Under the pieces are notes generated by a model. That model was not told where the DNA came from. It saw only the letters and a list, made by a program, of their open reading frames with translations, and ran no database searches. A stretch of DNA of 64,000 nucleotides, taken from Clostridia bacterium (GTDB lineage Bacteria; Bacillota; Clostridia; UBA1381; UBA9506). The DNA lies in the NCBI GenBank assembly GCA_017399695.1, contig JAFQBK010000003.1:1-64000 (forward strand). Direction: 5' to 3'. How positions within the stretch are numbered: the first letter of the stretch is position 1; each line of letters begins with the position of its first letter. Shown in pieces: positions 37,613 through 46,566 of the stretch. A program made the position numbers and the translations under genes.

Positions 37613-38755
37613 ATGAAAGAACTGGAACTTAGTGGCAGACGAGCACGCCTGCACCGATTCGTGAGAAAAAATACAGTTGTTTTGATTGCATTTTTGGCGG
37701 CAGTCATTACGAGCGTCATTGTTCCACCGGACGACGCTTACCTTGACTATTTCGACTATAAAACACTGACCTGCCTGTTTTGTGTGCTGGCGGTTGTGTG
37801 CGCCTTAAAAAATATTAATTTCTTTTATATGCTTGCGCACAAAATCGTGTGCTTATTTAAAAACGCCCGCGCAGCGATTTTAGCACTTGTGTATATTACT
37901 TTTATCGGTTCTATGTTGATTGCTAACGATATGGCACTGTTAACCTTTTTGCCGCTGGGATACTTCGTGCTGACATCGACAGGAAAACAAAAGTATATGG
38001 CGTTTACCTTTATTATGCAAAATATCGCGGCAAATCTGGGAGGAATGCTGACCCCTTTCGGCAATCCACAAAACCTTTATCTGTATACAAAATTCAATAT
38101 CCCAAATCTTGAATTTATGCAGATTATGTTGCTTCCATTCTTGCTTTCGGTTGCAATTATCACGATTTGCTGCCTAATTTTTGTAAAAAAAGATGCCCTC
38201 GAAATCGGGGAGGGGGAGATGGAAACCAACCCCCGTCGGATTGCGATTTATATGATTTTGTTTGCGCTTTCGATTGCCATTGTGTTCCGCGGAATCCCTT
38301 ATCAGATCGGGCTTATCATCATCCCGCTTGCGCTTTTATTTTTAGACCGCAAGGCACTGCGTATGGTGGACTATTCCTTGCTTTTAACGTTTGTTTTCTT
38401 TTTTGTTTTTGCGGGAAATATGGCGCGCATCGGTGCAGTTAGAGAGCTATTTTCTTTCCTTTTGGACAAGAGCACGTTGCTTTTCAGTATTCTGTCGTGC
38501 CAGATTATCAGTAATGTCCCGTCCGCAATTCTGCTTTCGCAGTTTACCAATAATTACGCAGAACTCTTATTGGGTGTCAACATCGGAGGGGTAGGTACAT
38601 TAATTGCCTCTTTGGCGAGCCTTATTACATACAACGAATACAGCAAAAATAACCCCGGAAAATCGGGGTATTATCTCGGACTTTTTACCTTGTTTAACGT
38701 AGGATTTTTGGTGATTTTAACCGGCACAATGCTTTTGGTGCAGATGTTTGCATAA
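37613..38755 (+). CDS. SLC13/ArsB/CitMHS-type anion permease
   Basis: This 380-residue protein has about ten membrane segments. NDMALLTFLPLGYF and LGGMLTPFGNPQNLYLY are signatures of the ion-transporter superfamily (NhaD, ArsB, CitMHS, SLC13). Substrates in the family include citrate and dicarboxylates, arsenite and sodium. Position after citrate synthase hints at di- or tricarboxylate transport, but this is context only. Confidence 0.82.
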   Translation: MKELELSGRRARLHRFVRKNTVVLIAFLAAVITSVIVPPDDAYLDYFDYKTLTCLFCVLAVVCALKNINFFYMLAHKIVCLFKNARAAILALVYITFIGSMLIANDMALLTFLPLGYFVLTSTGKQKYMAFTFIMQNIAANLGGMLTPFGNPQNLYLYTKFNIPNLEFMQIMLLPFLLSVAIITICCLIFVKKDALEIGEGEMETNPRRIAIYMILFALSIAIVFRGIPYQIGLIIIPLALLFLDRKALRMVDYSLLLTFVFFFVFAGNMARIGAVRELFSFLLDKSTLLFSILSCQIISNVPSAILLSQFTNNYAELLLGVNIGGVGTLIASLASLITYNEYSKNNPGKSGYYLGLFTLFNVGFLVILTGTMLLVQMFA

Positions 38756-38757
38756 GA

Positions 38758-38786
38758 TTGACATCCGGCGTGGAAAATAGTAAGAT
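38758..38786 (+). promoter_or_regulatory. promoter of uvrB
   Basis: TTGACA (38758-38763), a 17-base spacer and TAAGAT (38781-38786), directly after the permease stop. No LexA-type box is apparent. Confidence 0.7.
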
Positions 38787-38816
38787 AAAATAAATCGGAA
38801 AAGGAGGTTTGCACAG

Positions 38817-40790
38817 ATGGAGAAAAAAGACCGTTTTGAACTGATTTCTGACTATCAGCCGACGGGTGACCAGCCGGAAGCGATTGAAAAGCTTGCCCAA
38901 GGTGTTTTGGCAGGTGACCGCGAGCAGATTCTTCTGGGCGTTACGGGCTCGGGTAAAACCTTTACAATAGCAAACCTCATAGAGAAGGTTAATAAGCCAA
39001 CCTTGGTGCTTGCACACAATAAAATCCTTGCAGCACAGCTTTGCAGTGAGTTTAAGGAATTCTTCCCGAACAATGCAGTTGAATTTTTTGTATCCTATTA
39101 CGACTATTATCAGCCGGAGGCATATATCCCGCATACAGATACTTATATTGAAAAAGATTCCTCAGTGAATGATGAAATTGATAAGCTTCGCCACTCGGCA
39201 ACGGCGGCGCTCTTTGAACGTCGTGATGTCATCATTGTATCGAGCGTTTCATGTATCTATGGGTTGGGTGACCCGATTGACTATAATGAAATGGTGGTCT
39301 CCCTGCGTCCCGGAATGGAAAAAAGCAGGGATGAAATCTTAAAAAAACTGGTTGAAATCCAATATGAAAGAAACGACTTAAACTTCGTGCGCGGAAAATT
39401 CCGTGTGCGCGGTGACGTGCTTGAAATTTTCCCTGCATACACATCAGAACGAGCGGTGCGAGTAGAGTTTTTTGGAGATGAAATTGACCGTATTACAGAA
39501 ATTGACGCGCTGACCGGTGAAGTTTTGAGTGTGAGAAAACATATTGCCATTTATCCGGCATCGCACTATGTAACGACAAAGGAAAAAATGGAGCACGCCA
39601 TCGGCACAATCGAAGAAGAGCTCCAAGAGCGGCTGACCTATTTTAAGGAAAATGACAAGCTGTTAGAGGCACAGCGCATCGAACAACGCACACTTTACGA
39701 TATTGAAATGATGCGTGAAATCGGTTTTTGTCAGGGGATTGAGAACTATTCCCGCCATATCAGCGGTCGTGCGCCGGGTTCTGCGCCGTTTACTTTGCTG
39801 GATTATTTCCCTGATGATTTTCTGCTTGTAGTTGATGAATCCCACGTGACCGTGCCACAGGTGCGCGCGATGTATAACGGTGACCGTGCGCGAAAGGAAT
39901 CTCTTGTAGAATACGGATTCCGTTTGCCGTCAGCGTTTGATAATCGACCACTGACTTTCCCTGAATTTAATGACCGCCTGAATCAGATTGTCTATGTCAG
40001 CGCAACGCCTGCAGACTATGAGCGTGAGCGCGCAACACAGGTGGTAGAGCAGGTCATTCGCCCCACAGGGCTGGTTGACCCTGAGGTCAGCATCCGTCCG
40101 ATTGCAGGGCAAATTGATGATTTGGTGAGTGAAATCCACACACAGATTGCAAAAAATGAAAGAACGCTTATTACAACGCTGACGAAAAAAATGGCAGAGG
40201 ACTTAACGGACTATCTGCGGGATATGGATATCCGTGTGCGATATCTGCATTCCGAAGTCAAAACGATGGAACGAATGGAAATCGTCCGTGATTTGCGCGC
40301 AGGATTATTTGATGTCTTGGTCGGTATCAACCTTTTGCGTGAGGGACTCGATATTCCTGAGGTTTCTTTGGTTGCCATTTTAGATGCGGATAAAGAGGGC
40401 TTTCTCCGCTCGGAGACCTCGCTTGTGCAGACCATCGGCCGTGCAGCTCGAAACGCAAATGGCAGGGTGATTATGTATGCAGATAACGTGACAGGCTCAA
40501 TGGAGCGCGCTATCCGTGAAACAAACCGACGTCGTGAAATTCAGCTTGCTTATAACGAAACACACGGCATCGTTCCAAAAACAATTATCAAGGACATCAG
40601 AGACACCATTTCTGCGACGGACGAGATGCCGGATGAAAGTATCCGCGGCATCCGCATTACAAAATCAATGGATATCAACTTGCAGATTGAGATTTTGTCC
40701 GAACAAATGAAGCTTGCGGCATCGGAACTGCGGTTTGAGGATGCGGCAAAATTGAGAGATAAAGTTAAAGAATTACAGAAAAAAATATGA
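38817..40790 (+). CDS. uvrB: excinuclease ABC subunit B
   Basis: This 657-residue damage-verification helicase of nucleotide excision repair has P-loop [15 protein letters not shown], the beta-hairpin region [44 protein letters not shown] and a C-terminal UVR domain (about 620-657) that contacts UvrC. AAAGGAGG precedes the ATG. The uvrA and uvrC genes are not adjacent. Confidence 0.97.
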   Translation: MEKKDRFELISDYQPTGDQPEAIEKLAQGVLAGDREQILLGVTGSGKTFTIANLIEKVNKPTLVLAHNKILAAQLCSEFKEFFPNNAVEFFVSYYDYYQPEAYIPHTDTYIEKDSSVNDEIDKLRHSATAALFERRDVIIVSSVSCIYGLGDPIDYNEMVVSLRPGMEKSRDEILKKLVEIQYERNDLNFVRGKFRVRGDVLEIFPAYTSERAVRVEFFGDEIDRITEIDALTGEVLSVRKHIAIYPASHYVTTKEKMEHAIGTIEEELQERLTYFKENDKLLEAQRIEQRTLYDIEMMREIGFCQGIENYSRHISGRAPGSAPFTLLDYFPDDFLLVVDESHVTVPQVRAMYNGDRARKESLVEYGFRLPSAFDNRPLTFPEFNDRLNQIVYVSATPADYERERATQVVEQVIRPTGLVDPEVSIRPIAGQIDDLVSEIHTQIAKNERTLITTLTKKMAEDLTDYLRDMDIRVRYLHSEVKTMERMEIVRDLRAGLFDVLVGINLLREGLDIPEVSLVAILDADKEGFLRSETSLVQTIGRAARNANGRVIMYADNVTGSMERAIRETNRRREIQLAYNETHGIVPKTIIKDIRDTISATDEMPDESIRGIRITKSMDINLQIEILSEQMKLAASELRFEDAAKLRDKVKELQKKI

Positions 40791-40821
40791 AAAAAAGGCT
40801 GTGCGATGCACAGCCTTTTTT
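40791..40821. terminator. bidirectional terminator
   Basis: AAGGCTGTGC-GAT-GCACAGCCTT flanked by A and T runs, between the convergent uvrB and SDR genes. Confidence 0.88.
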
Positions 40822-41548
40822 ATATCACCAAACCACCATTTGGGCTTAGTATTTGACCGGTTGTAAAAGAGGAGTTGACGGCAAGGAAATAAATAGCTTC
40901 AGCAATTTCCTCTGCGCTTGCTATTCTTCCGAGCGGCGTCTCGTCACATAAAAGGGCGATATCTTCCTTGGACAAATGTGCATTCATTTCCGTATTTACC
41001 GCACCGGGAGCCACACAGTTGACGCGGATGCCGGAGGGGGCAAGCTCTTTTGCGAGTGCCTTGGTAAAACCGATGACGGCGGCCTTTGCGGCGGAGTAGT
41101 GAACCTCGCAGGATGCACCGACCAGACCCCACATCGAAGAGAGATTGACAATCGAACCGCACTTTTGATGAATCATATGGGGCAGTGCGGCTTGTGAGCA
41201 AAGGTATGTTCCCTTGACATTGACATCAAACATCCGATTCCAGTCTGCTTCAGTGATGTCAGAAAATAGCAACTGTTGTGCGATTCCTGCATTGTTAATC
41301 AAAATATCAACGCCGCCATAGCGGTTTTCAATTTCGGAAAACATAGCATTCACAGCTGTTGGTACCGATATGTCTGCGCCGATGGAGATGGCATCAACGC
41401 CGAAAGCTCTGCACTCGGCACAAACCGCTTCGGCAAGCTCTTTATTCTTTATGTAATTTACAAATACACGAAAGCCGTTTTTTGCAAAAAGCTTTGCGCA
41501 GGCGGCGCCAATGCCGCGAGAAGCACCAGTAATCAATACATTTTTCAT
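40820..41548 (-). CDS. short-chain dehydrogenase/reductase, FabG-like
   Basis: This 242-residue Rossmann oxidoreductase has ITGASRGIGAACAK for NAD(P) binding, NNAG, catalytic Ser in NLSSMWG and YSAAK (Tyr and Lys). The family includes 3-oxoacyl-ACP reductase, but no fatty acid genes are near, so the substrate is open. ATG 41548 follows GAAAGGATTC; an in-frame start at 41572 has no site. Confidence 0.9.
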   Translation of the reverse strand: MKNVLITGASRGIGAACAKLFAKNGFRVFVNYIKNKELAEAVCAECRAFGVDAISIGADISVPTAVNAMFSEIENRYGGVDILINNAGIAQQLLFSDITEADWNRMFDVNVKGTYLCSQAALPHMIHQKCGSIVNLSSMWGLVGASCEVHYSAAKAAVIGFTKALAKELAPSGIRVNCVAPGAVNTEMNAHLSKEDIALLCDETPLGRIASAEEIAEAIYFLAVNSSFTTGQILSPNGGLVI

Positions 41549-41627
41549 CACAAGAATCCTTTCAAAAAACATCTATGTTCATTATATCCATATTCACACC
41601 GTTTGACAAGGTTTTTATTTTGAAATA

Positions 41628-41860
41628 CAAAAAGACGGGCGTTCTGCCCGTCTTTACTTCTTAAATAGCCCCGCTGTGCCGTGCCCGCGATTTATTTTTA
41701 CCTGCATATGCAGGTGGGTATTCTCTCGTGTGTTTTATATTTCCCCTGGCCGCATTGCGGGGGGCCTATACGCCGCACACGAAGTGCGAATTCCCTTATA
41801 AAAAGTGTTGGTAAAATAAAAACCGCTTTATCACGAACACCGCAGGGTGTCTTCCTGATT
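41628..41860 (-). ncRNA. ssrS: 6S RNA
   Basis: A minus-strand transcript of about 230 bases is framed by a consensus promoter and a GC-rich terminator (AAAGACGGGC / GCCCGTCTTT, 41631-41655). Its 5' part CCCTGCGGTGTTCGTG pairs with the 3' part CACGGCACAGCGGGG over about 15 pairs, with one mismatch and one bulge, forming the closing stem of 6S RNA. The conserved TGTTCG near the 5' end is also present. Internal hairpins (CGCAC..GTGCG; CCTGCATATGCAGG) enclose an A/U-rich central part. 6S RNA binds the sigma-70 holoenzyme in stationary phase. Confidence 0.78.
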
Positions 41861-41866
41861 AATTCT

Positions 41867-41895
41867 ATTATACCACCGAATGGGAAAAATATCAA
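41867..41895 (-). promoter_or_regulatory. promoter of the 6S RNA
   Basis: TTGATA (41895-41890), a 17-base spacer and TATAAT (41872-41867) on the minus strand. Confidence 0.8.
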
Positions 41896-41918
41896 TAACA
41901 AAATTTACCGTTTTTATG

Positions 41919-42107
41919 CTATTTATGACCGCGATGATGCGGAAAATCAGGCTTTTTGTGTGGTTTTTTGGGTTTACAATCATCCTCTGGACACAAACAG
42001 AGCGGAGCGCACGAGTTACTTTGGTGATGCCCCAATAGCAGACAAAGCTCTTGTTCCATTTGTTCCAGATTTTTTATAAAACAGCTCCCGCATCCGTCCT
42101 GATTCAT
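41919..42107 (-). CDS. small Cys/His-rich protein, unknown function
   Basis: This 62-residue frame starts at ATG 42107, six bases after a strong GGGGAGG site. It has seven cysteines (GCGSC; CAPLCLC and others) and several histidines, ending in a basic KKPHKKPDFPHHRGHK tail. The spacing suggests metal binding. No family is recognised. It ends just before the 6S promoter and lies downstream of the cyclophilin gene on the same strand. The strong ribosome site is the main argument that it is real. Confidence 0.55.
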   Translation of the reverse strand: MNQDGCGSCFIKNLEQMEQELCLLLGHHQSNSCAPLCLCPEDDCKPKKPHKKPDFPHHRGHK

Positions 42108-42151
42108 ACATAGCCTCCCCAAAGGTCTTTGCTACATTATATGCAATCGGC

Positions 42152-42667
42152 TTATAATGTTTCCGGCTCGGGGTATTCGATGCCAAAGGTATCGACGGTA
42201 ACAGATTTGATTTTCTGTTCGCGCATCGGTCTGTCCATCATATCAGTCGGAACGGAAATGATTTCGTCAATGGTCTCAAGTCCTTCGATTACCTTTCCAA
42301 ATGCTGCATACTGACCGTCTAAGTGCGGCGCAGGGTCGGACATGATAAAGAACTGCGAGCCGGCAGAGTCCGGATGCATGGCACGAGCCATGGAAAGTAC
42401 ACCTTTGGTGTGCTTAAGCTCGTTAACAAAACCGTTGGATAAAAACTCGCCTCGGATGCCATAGCCGGGACCGCCGGTGCCGCGACCGTCAGGATCGCCA
42501 CCCTGAATCATAAAACCGGGAATCACGCGGTGGAAAATCAGACCATCATAAAAGCCTTTTTTTACTAAAGAAATAAAGTTGTTTACGGTATTCGGTGCAA
42601 TCTCGGGGTAGAGTTCTGCAACCATTTTGCTGCCGCTTTCCATTTCAAATGTAACTTTCGGATTCAT
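42152..42667 (-). CDS. peptidyl-prolyl cis-trans isomerase, cyclophilin type
   Basis: This 171-residue cytosolic cyclophilin has FHRVIPGFMIQGGDP with the catalytic Arg, SMARAMHPDSAGSQFFI and AAFGKVIEG. It speeds proline isomerisation during folding. ATG 42667 follows AAAGGAGCG, with no signal peptide; the longer upstream frame crosses the promoter and is rejected. Confidence 0.93.
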   Translation of the reverse strand: MNPKVTFEMESGSKMVAELYPEIAPNTVNNFISLVKKGFYDGLIFHRVIPGFMIQGGDPDGRGTGGPGYGIRGEFLSNGFVNELKHTKGVLSMARAMHPDSAGSQFFIMSDPAPHLDGQYAAFGKVIEGLETIDEIISVPTDMMDRPMREQKIKSVTVDTFGIEYPEPETL

Positions 42668-42701
42668 TTTCTTCGCTCCTTTTTGTATTGTTGTCACAAG
42701 T

Positions 42702-42730
42702 ATTATAGCACAAAAGGGGAGAGGTTGCAA
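42702..42730 (-). promoter_or_regulatory. promoter of the cyclophilin gene
   Basis: TTGCAA (42730-42725), a 17-base spacer and TATAAT (42707-42702) on the minus strand. Confidence 0.7.
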
Positions 42731-42733
42731 GAT

Positions 42734-42748
42734 GGGGTTCGAATCCCC
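42734..42748 (+). other. tRNA T-arm-like remnant
   Basis: GGGGTTCGAATCCCC is a perfect tRNA T-arm (five pairs, TTCGAAT loop) on the plus strand, but no acceptor, D or anticodon arm fits around it and no CCA follows. It may be a tRNA gene fragment or chance. Confidence 0.35.
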
Positions 42749-42759
42749 ACAAATCAAAA

Positions 42760-42793
42760 AAGAAGCACTACCTTGCGGTAATGCTTCTTTTTT
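42760..42793. terminator. terminator after tRNA-Arg
   Basis: AAGAAGCA / TGCTTCTT with an inner TACC / GGTA pairing, flanked by A and T runs. On the minus strand it begins directly after the CCA end of the tRNA. Confidence 0.75.
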
Positions 42794-42869
42794 GGTACGC
42801 CCGAAGGGATTCGAACCCCTGATCTTTCGGTTCGTAGCCGAACACTCTATCCAGCTGAGCTACGGGCGC
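42793..42869 (-). tRNA. tRNA-Arg (anticodon ACG)
   Basis: This 77-base tRNA has acceptor GCGCCCG / CGGGCGT, D-arm GCTCAGCTGGATAGAGT, anticodon stem TTCGG / CCGAA with loop CTACGAA (anticodon ACG), T-arm AGGGGTTCGAATCCCTT and an encoded CCA end. Adenine 34 is expected to become inosine (needs TadA) so that it reads CGU, CGC and CGA. Confidence 0.96.
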
Positions 42870-42892
42870 ATATTACTCAAACAACGATAGTT

Positions 42893-42921
42893 ATTATAGC
42901 ATCTTCCAAAGCAAAATGCAA
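42893..42921 (-). promoter_or_regulatory. promoter of tRNA-Arg
   Basis: TTGCAT (42921-42916), a 17-base spacer and TATAAT (42898-42893) on the minus strand. Confidence 0.7.
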
Positions 42922-43032
42922 GCTTTTTTTTCAAAAATATAAAAAAACATTTAATTTTTCTGTTTTGTTTCGAAATTGATAAATGTGGGTATTTTAAATA
43001 AAAGAGATGTTCTTAGGAGATCGGGTGCAAAA

Positions 43033-43755
43033 ATGGAAAACTTTATTTGTGATTTTTGGGATGAAAAGCAGTATCGCCGTATGCAAAAGCATTTAAACAA
43101 ACTGGCAGAAGATGGGTATCGGCAGTTTAGTGTGGCTCTCATTCCCGGATGCACACAGATGCTCGGCGTGCGTATTCCTAAGCTTCGTGCGCTCGGTAAA
43201 GAAATTTCCCAAGGAAACTGGCGGGAATTTTTAAAGGTATGCAGGGATGATAGCTTTGAAGAAAAAGTTCTAAAAGGTGTTGTGATTGGCTGCGCTCCTG
43301 TACATCCGAAAGAACTGGAAGAATTAATCAACGGGTATCTTCCGTGGGTGGATAACTGGGCGATTTGTGATTATTTTTGCAGCGGACTTAAGCAAATGAA
43401 ACGAATGAAGGAGGAAGTGCTCAAATTTGTTTTAGGATGTCTTTCGGAGGAAAACCCGTGGACAAGGCGGGTAGGGCTCGTGCTTTTGCGTGGGTATTAT
43501 GTGGAAGCTCGGTATATTGACGACATCTTTTTGTGGGCCGAGAGAAGCAAAAGTCCCCATTATTACGTGCAGATGGCGCACGCGTGGCTCCTTTGCGAAT
43601 GCTACACAAAGTTTCCGCAGAAAACATATGACTATTTTGAAAAATGTGCTCTTGATACAGAGGTTCTGACGAAAGCCGTTCAGAAAATCAATGACTCATT
43701 CCGTGTCAGTGATGAGTGGAAGAAAAAAGCGGATAAATTTCGAAGAAAAAAATGA
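43033..43755 (+). CDS. DNA alkylation repair (AlkD-like) HEAT-repeat protein
   Basis: This 240-residue helical protein has the AlkD pattern: LGVRIPKLRALGKEI, EKVLKGVVIG, WVDNWAICDYFCSGLK and ENPWTRRVGLVLL. AlkD removes bulky or cationic alkylated bases by a base-exclusion glycosylase action. It is cytosolic. ATG 43033 lies about 13 bases after AGGAG, a little far. No adaptive-response genes are near. Confidence 0.87.
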   Translation: MENFICDFWDEKQYRRMQKHLNKLAEDGYRQFSVALIPGCTQMLGVRIPKLRALGKEISQGNWREFLKVCRDDSFEEKVLKGVVIGCAPVHPKELEELINGYLPWVDNWAICDYFCSGLKQMKRMKEEVLKFVLGCLSEENPWTRRVGLVLLRGYYVEARYIDDIFLWAERSKSPHYYVQMAHAWLLCECYTKFPQKTYDYFEKCALDTEVLTKAVQKINDSFRVSDEWKKKADKFRRKK

Positions 43756-43831
43756 AATTTATCTTTTCTTTCTAATTTATTTATGCTATACTATTAATAA
43801 AGAAAGTGAGTAAGAATCCAGAGGTGTTTTC

Positions 43832-44740
43832 GTGCAAGGGATTTTGATTGTGAATAAACCCCGTGGGATGACGTCGCACGATGTTGTTTCCCGCATCAGG
43901 CGCTTATTTGGCACGCGTCAGGTAGGGCATACGGGGACGCTCGACCCCGATGCAGAGGGTGTACTCCCGATTTTAATCGGCAGAGCAACAAAACTTTCGG
44001 ACATTCTGACCGCGGAGACCAAGCGATATAAAGCGCGCGTTCGGCTCGGCATCGAAACCGATACTTACGATGCATCAGGCACGGTGATTAAGACAGTAGA
44101 GCCTAAGGTGAGCCGTGAAGAAATTATTTTGACAGCGGAACGCTTTTTAGGAAAGCAAAATCAGATTCCACCGATGTATTCCGCGATTAAACAAGGCGGA
44201 AAGAAACTATATGAGCTTGCGCGAAAAGGCGTTGAAATTGAACGCCCTGCACGCGAAATTACGATTTATTCTTTGACTTGTGAGGAATTTAATTCGGACT
44301 TATCTTCGTTTTCAATGACGGTGGAATGTTCGAAAGGTACATATATCCGATCACTTTGCCATGACCTTGGGAAAGCGCTCGGTTGCGGCGCGCATATGGA
44401 AGGTCTTGTGCGCACGGCAAGCGGAAGCTTTACATTGGAAAATGCGTATACGCTCGAAGAGATTGCAGAGTGTATCGAGAACGAAACGGCGGAAAACCTG
44501 TTGATTTCGATTTGTGACGCACTTTCTGCCTATCCTGAGATTGTGGTATCGGAAGAAAATGCACAGAAAATTCGAAACGGACTCCGCCTGAGGTCAGAGC
44601 AGCTCACAAAGGATAATCTTCCCGAGGGAATGTGGGTTCGATTCAGTGATGCAAGCGGTCTTTTATGTCTTTCGTCCGTGATGCGTGATGAAAGCGGAAC
44701 GCTTGTGTTTAAGATAGAGAAAACCTTTTATTCTGTTTAG
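43832..44740 (+). CDS. truB: tRNA pseudouridine55 synthase
   Basis: This 302-residue enzyme makes pseudouridine 55 in the T-loop of tRNAs. N-terminal GILIVNKPRGMTSHDVV and catalytic VGHTGTLDPDAEGVLPI with the active Asp are present, along with YSAIKQGGKKLYELARKG. The start is GTG 43832 after AGAGGTG. It precedes ribF, a common pair in Firmicutes. Confidence 0.96.
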   Translation: MQGILIVNKPRGMTSHDVVSRIRRLFGTRQVGHTGTLDPDAEGVLPILIGRATKLSDILTAETKRYKARVRLGIETDTYDASGTVIKTVEPKVSREEIILTAERFLGKQNQIPPMYSAIKQGGKKLYELARKGVEIERPAREITIYSLTCEEFNSDLSSFSMTVECSKGTYIRSLCHDLGKALGCGAHMEGLVRTASGSFTLENAYTLEEIAECIENETAENLLISICDALSAYPEIVVSEENAQKIRNGLRLRSEQLTKDNLPEGMWVRFSDASGLLCLSSVMRDESGTLVFKIEKTFYSV

Positions 44741-44784
44741 CAATACCAATGACATATTAAATCAAATCAGGGAGGTTGAACGAA

Positions 44785-45702
44785 ATGAACACAGTTTGGC
44801 ACGATTATTCCAAGGTGGACACATCCCGCGGCACAGCAGTAGCAATCGGTAACTTCGACGGTCTGCATATGGGTCACCGCAAACTGATGGATATGCTCGC
44901 TCAGGTTGCAAAGGAAAACGATGTACCTTCAGTCATCTATACTTTTGACAAGCACCCGATTAATGTGATTAAGGGCGAAAACACATTGCCGCTGATTGCA
45001 GATAATACATACAAGCAGGAACTGCTTGCAAACTGCGAGGCAGATACCCTGTTTTTTGAAAATTTTGAATCTATCAAGGATTTATCTCCGGAAGATTTTG
45101 TACGGGATATTCTGGTAGGAAAGCTGAATATGAAAATTGCGGTCGTTGGCCGTCATAATCACTATGGTAAGGATTCGAAAGGCGATGTTAAATTGCTCCG
45201 CGAACTCGGTCAGGAATATGGCTTTGCTGTTTATATGATTGAGCCTCTGTATTTTGGAGACGTGGTTTGCTCCAGTTCTAAAATCAGAGAGTTGATTGCA
45301 GACGGCGAGATTGAAAAAGCGAACGAAATGCTGGGCCATCCCTTTAAGATATCCAATGTTGTTGTAAAAGATAAAATGCTTGGGAGAACACTCGGTTTCC
45401 CGACCGCAAATATGATTCCGGACCCGGGACTTCTGCTTCCGCAGGTGGGCGTTTACGGAACGAATACCTTAGCCGGCGGCAAACGCTATCCATCGATTAC
45501 CAATATCGGCGCAGCACTGACGATTGGTGAGGGCGAACCGGTGAGAATCGAGACCTATATCATTGGCTTTGAGGGTGACCTTTACGGTGAAACCTTAGAG
45601 GTTGAGTTCTTAACCAAGATTCGCGACAATGAGCATTTTGATGGACTCGATTCCTTAAAATCACAGCTGGAAAAAGATGTTGAGGCGCGCCTTGACAACT
45701 GA
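44785..45702 (+). CDS. ribF: bifunctional riboflavin kinase/FMN adenylyltransferase
   Basis: This 305-residue protein has an N-terminal FAD synthetase domain (AIGNFDGLHMGHRKL; CSSSKIRELI) and a C-terminal riboflavin kinase barrel (about 180-305; GRTLGFPTANM, YPSITNIG). It turns riboflavin into FMN and FAD. ATG 44785 is nine bases after GGGAGG; the in-frame TTG at 44776 overlaps that site. Confidence 0.95.
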   Translation: MNTVWHDYSKVDTSRGTAVAIGNFDGLHMGHRKLMDMLAQVAKENDVPSVIYTFDKHPINVIKGENTLPLIADNTYKQELLANCEADTLFFENFESIKDLSPEDFVRDILVGKLNMKIAVVGRHNHYGKDSKGDVKLLRELGQEYGFAVYMIEPLYFGDVVCSSSKIRELIADGEIEKANEMLGHPFKISNVVVKDKMLGRTLGFPTANMIPDPGLLLPQVGVYGTNTLAGGKRYPSITNIGAALTIGEGEPVRIETYIIGFEGDLYGETLEVEFLTKIRDNEHFDGLDSLKSQLEKDVEARLDN

Positions 45703-45724
45703 AATTAAATGAAAACCTGAATGA

Positions 45725-45759
45725 AAACGCCCGGGCGGCCACGGCGGCTTCGGGCGTTT
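45725..45759 (+). terminator. hairpin after ribF
   Basis: AAACGCCCG and CGGGCGTTT form a nine-base-pair stem around a GC-rich loop. The T tract after it is poor, so termination may be partial. Confidence 0.45.
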
Positions 45760-45798
45760 CCTTGATAAGATGAAAATGTTAAGTTTGGAGTGTAGCAA

Positions 45799-46566
45799 AT
45801 GATAAATGTAAAATTGATTCAGCACACGGGCGAACCCGAAAAGGTCATTTCTGCGGCAGCAAAGCTTTGCTATTCGAGCGCAGGCGTGGATGATATTTTA
45901 GATGGTCTAGATACGGAAAAGACGGAACGTTTCTTAAATCTTTTAATGGATTTGGGTCACGAAAGCCCGATTGAACACGCATCGTTTACCTTTGCTATCG
46001 AGGGCGTCAGCCGCAGTTTGCTGGCGCAGATTACGCGCCACAGAATTGCAAGCTTTTCGGTGAAATCCCAGCGTTATGTGAGAGAGGGTCAATTTACATA
46101 TATCCTGCCGCCGGAAATTGAGGCGGTACCCGAGGCAAAAGAACGCTTCTTAAAAGCAATGGAAGAAGACCAACGCGCCTATGATGAGTTGGTTGAGATT
46201 CTGATGAAGAAGCACTATCAGGCGTTTTTGGACGAGGGAATGTCCGAGAAAAAGGCAAGCTCCGCCGCAGAGAAAAAGGCGATTGAGGATGCCCGCTTTG
46301 TGCTTCCGAATGCCTGCGAGACAAAGATGATTATGACAATGAACGCACGAAGCCTTAAAAACTTTTTCCGTCTGCGTTGTTGCAGCCGCGCCCAGTGGGA
46401 AATCCGTGAGCTGGCAGAAAAAATGCTTGTGCTGGTAAAAGAGGTTGCCCCGACCTTGTTCCGCTACGCGGGACCTGCCTGCGTGTCCGGTGCTTGCTCC
46501 GAGGGTAAAATGAGCTGCGGCAGAGCAAAAGAAATGCGTGAAAAATTCTTGGGCGGTGAACAGTAA
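45799..46566 (+). CDS. thyX: flavin-dependent thymidylate synthase
   Basis: This 255-residue ThyX converts dUMP to dTMP using FAD, methylene-tetrahydrofolate and NADPH. The signature [14 protein letters not shown] (RHRx7S) is intact, and [14 protein letters not shown] and [14 protein letters not shown] are family features. It overlaps the dTMP kinase start by one base, so the two steps to dTDP are coupled. Confidence 0.96.
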   Translation: MINVKLIQHTGEPEKVISAAAKLCYSSAGVDDILDGLDTEKTERFLNLLMDLGHESPIEHASFTFAIEGVSRSLLAQITRHRIASFSVKSQRYVREGQFTYILPPEIEAVPEAKERFLKAMEEDQRAYDELVEILMKKHYQAFLDEGMSEKKASSAAEKKAIEDARFVLPNACETKMIMTMNARSLKNFFRLRCCSRAQWEIRELAEKMLVLVKEVAPTLFRYAGPACVSGACSEGKMSCGRAKEMREKFLGGEQ

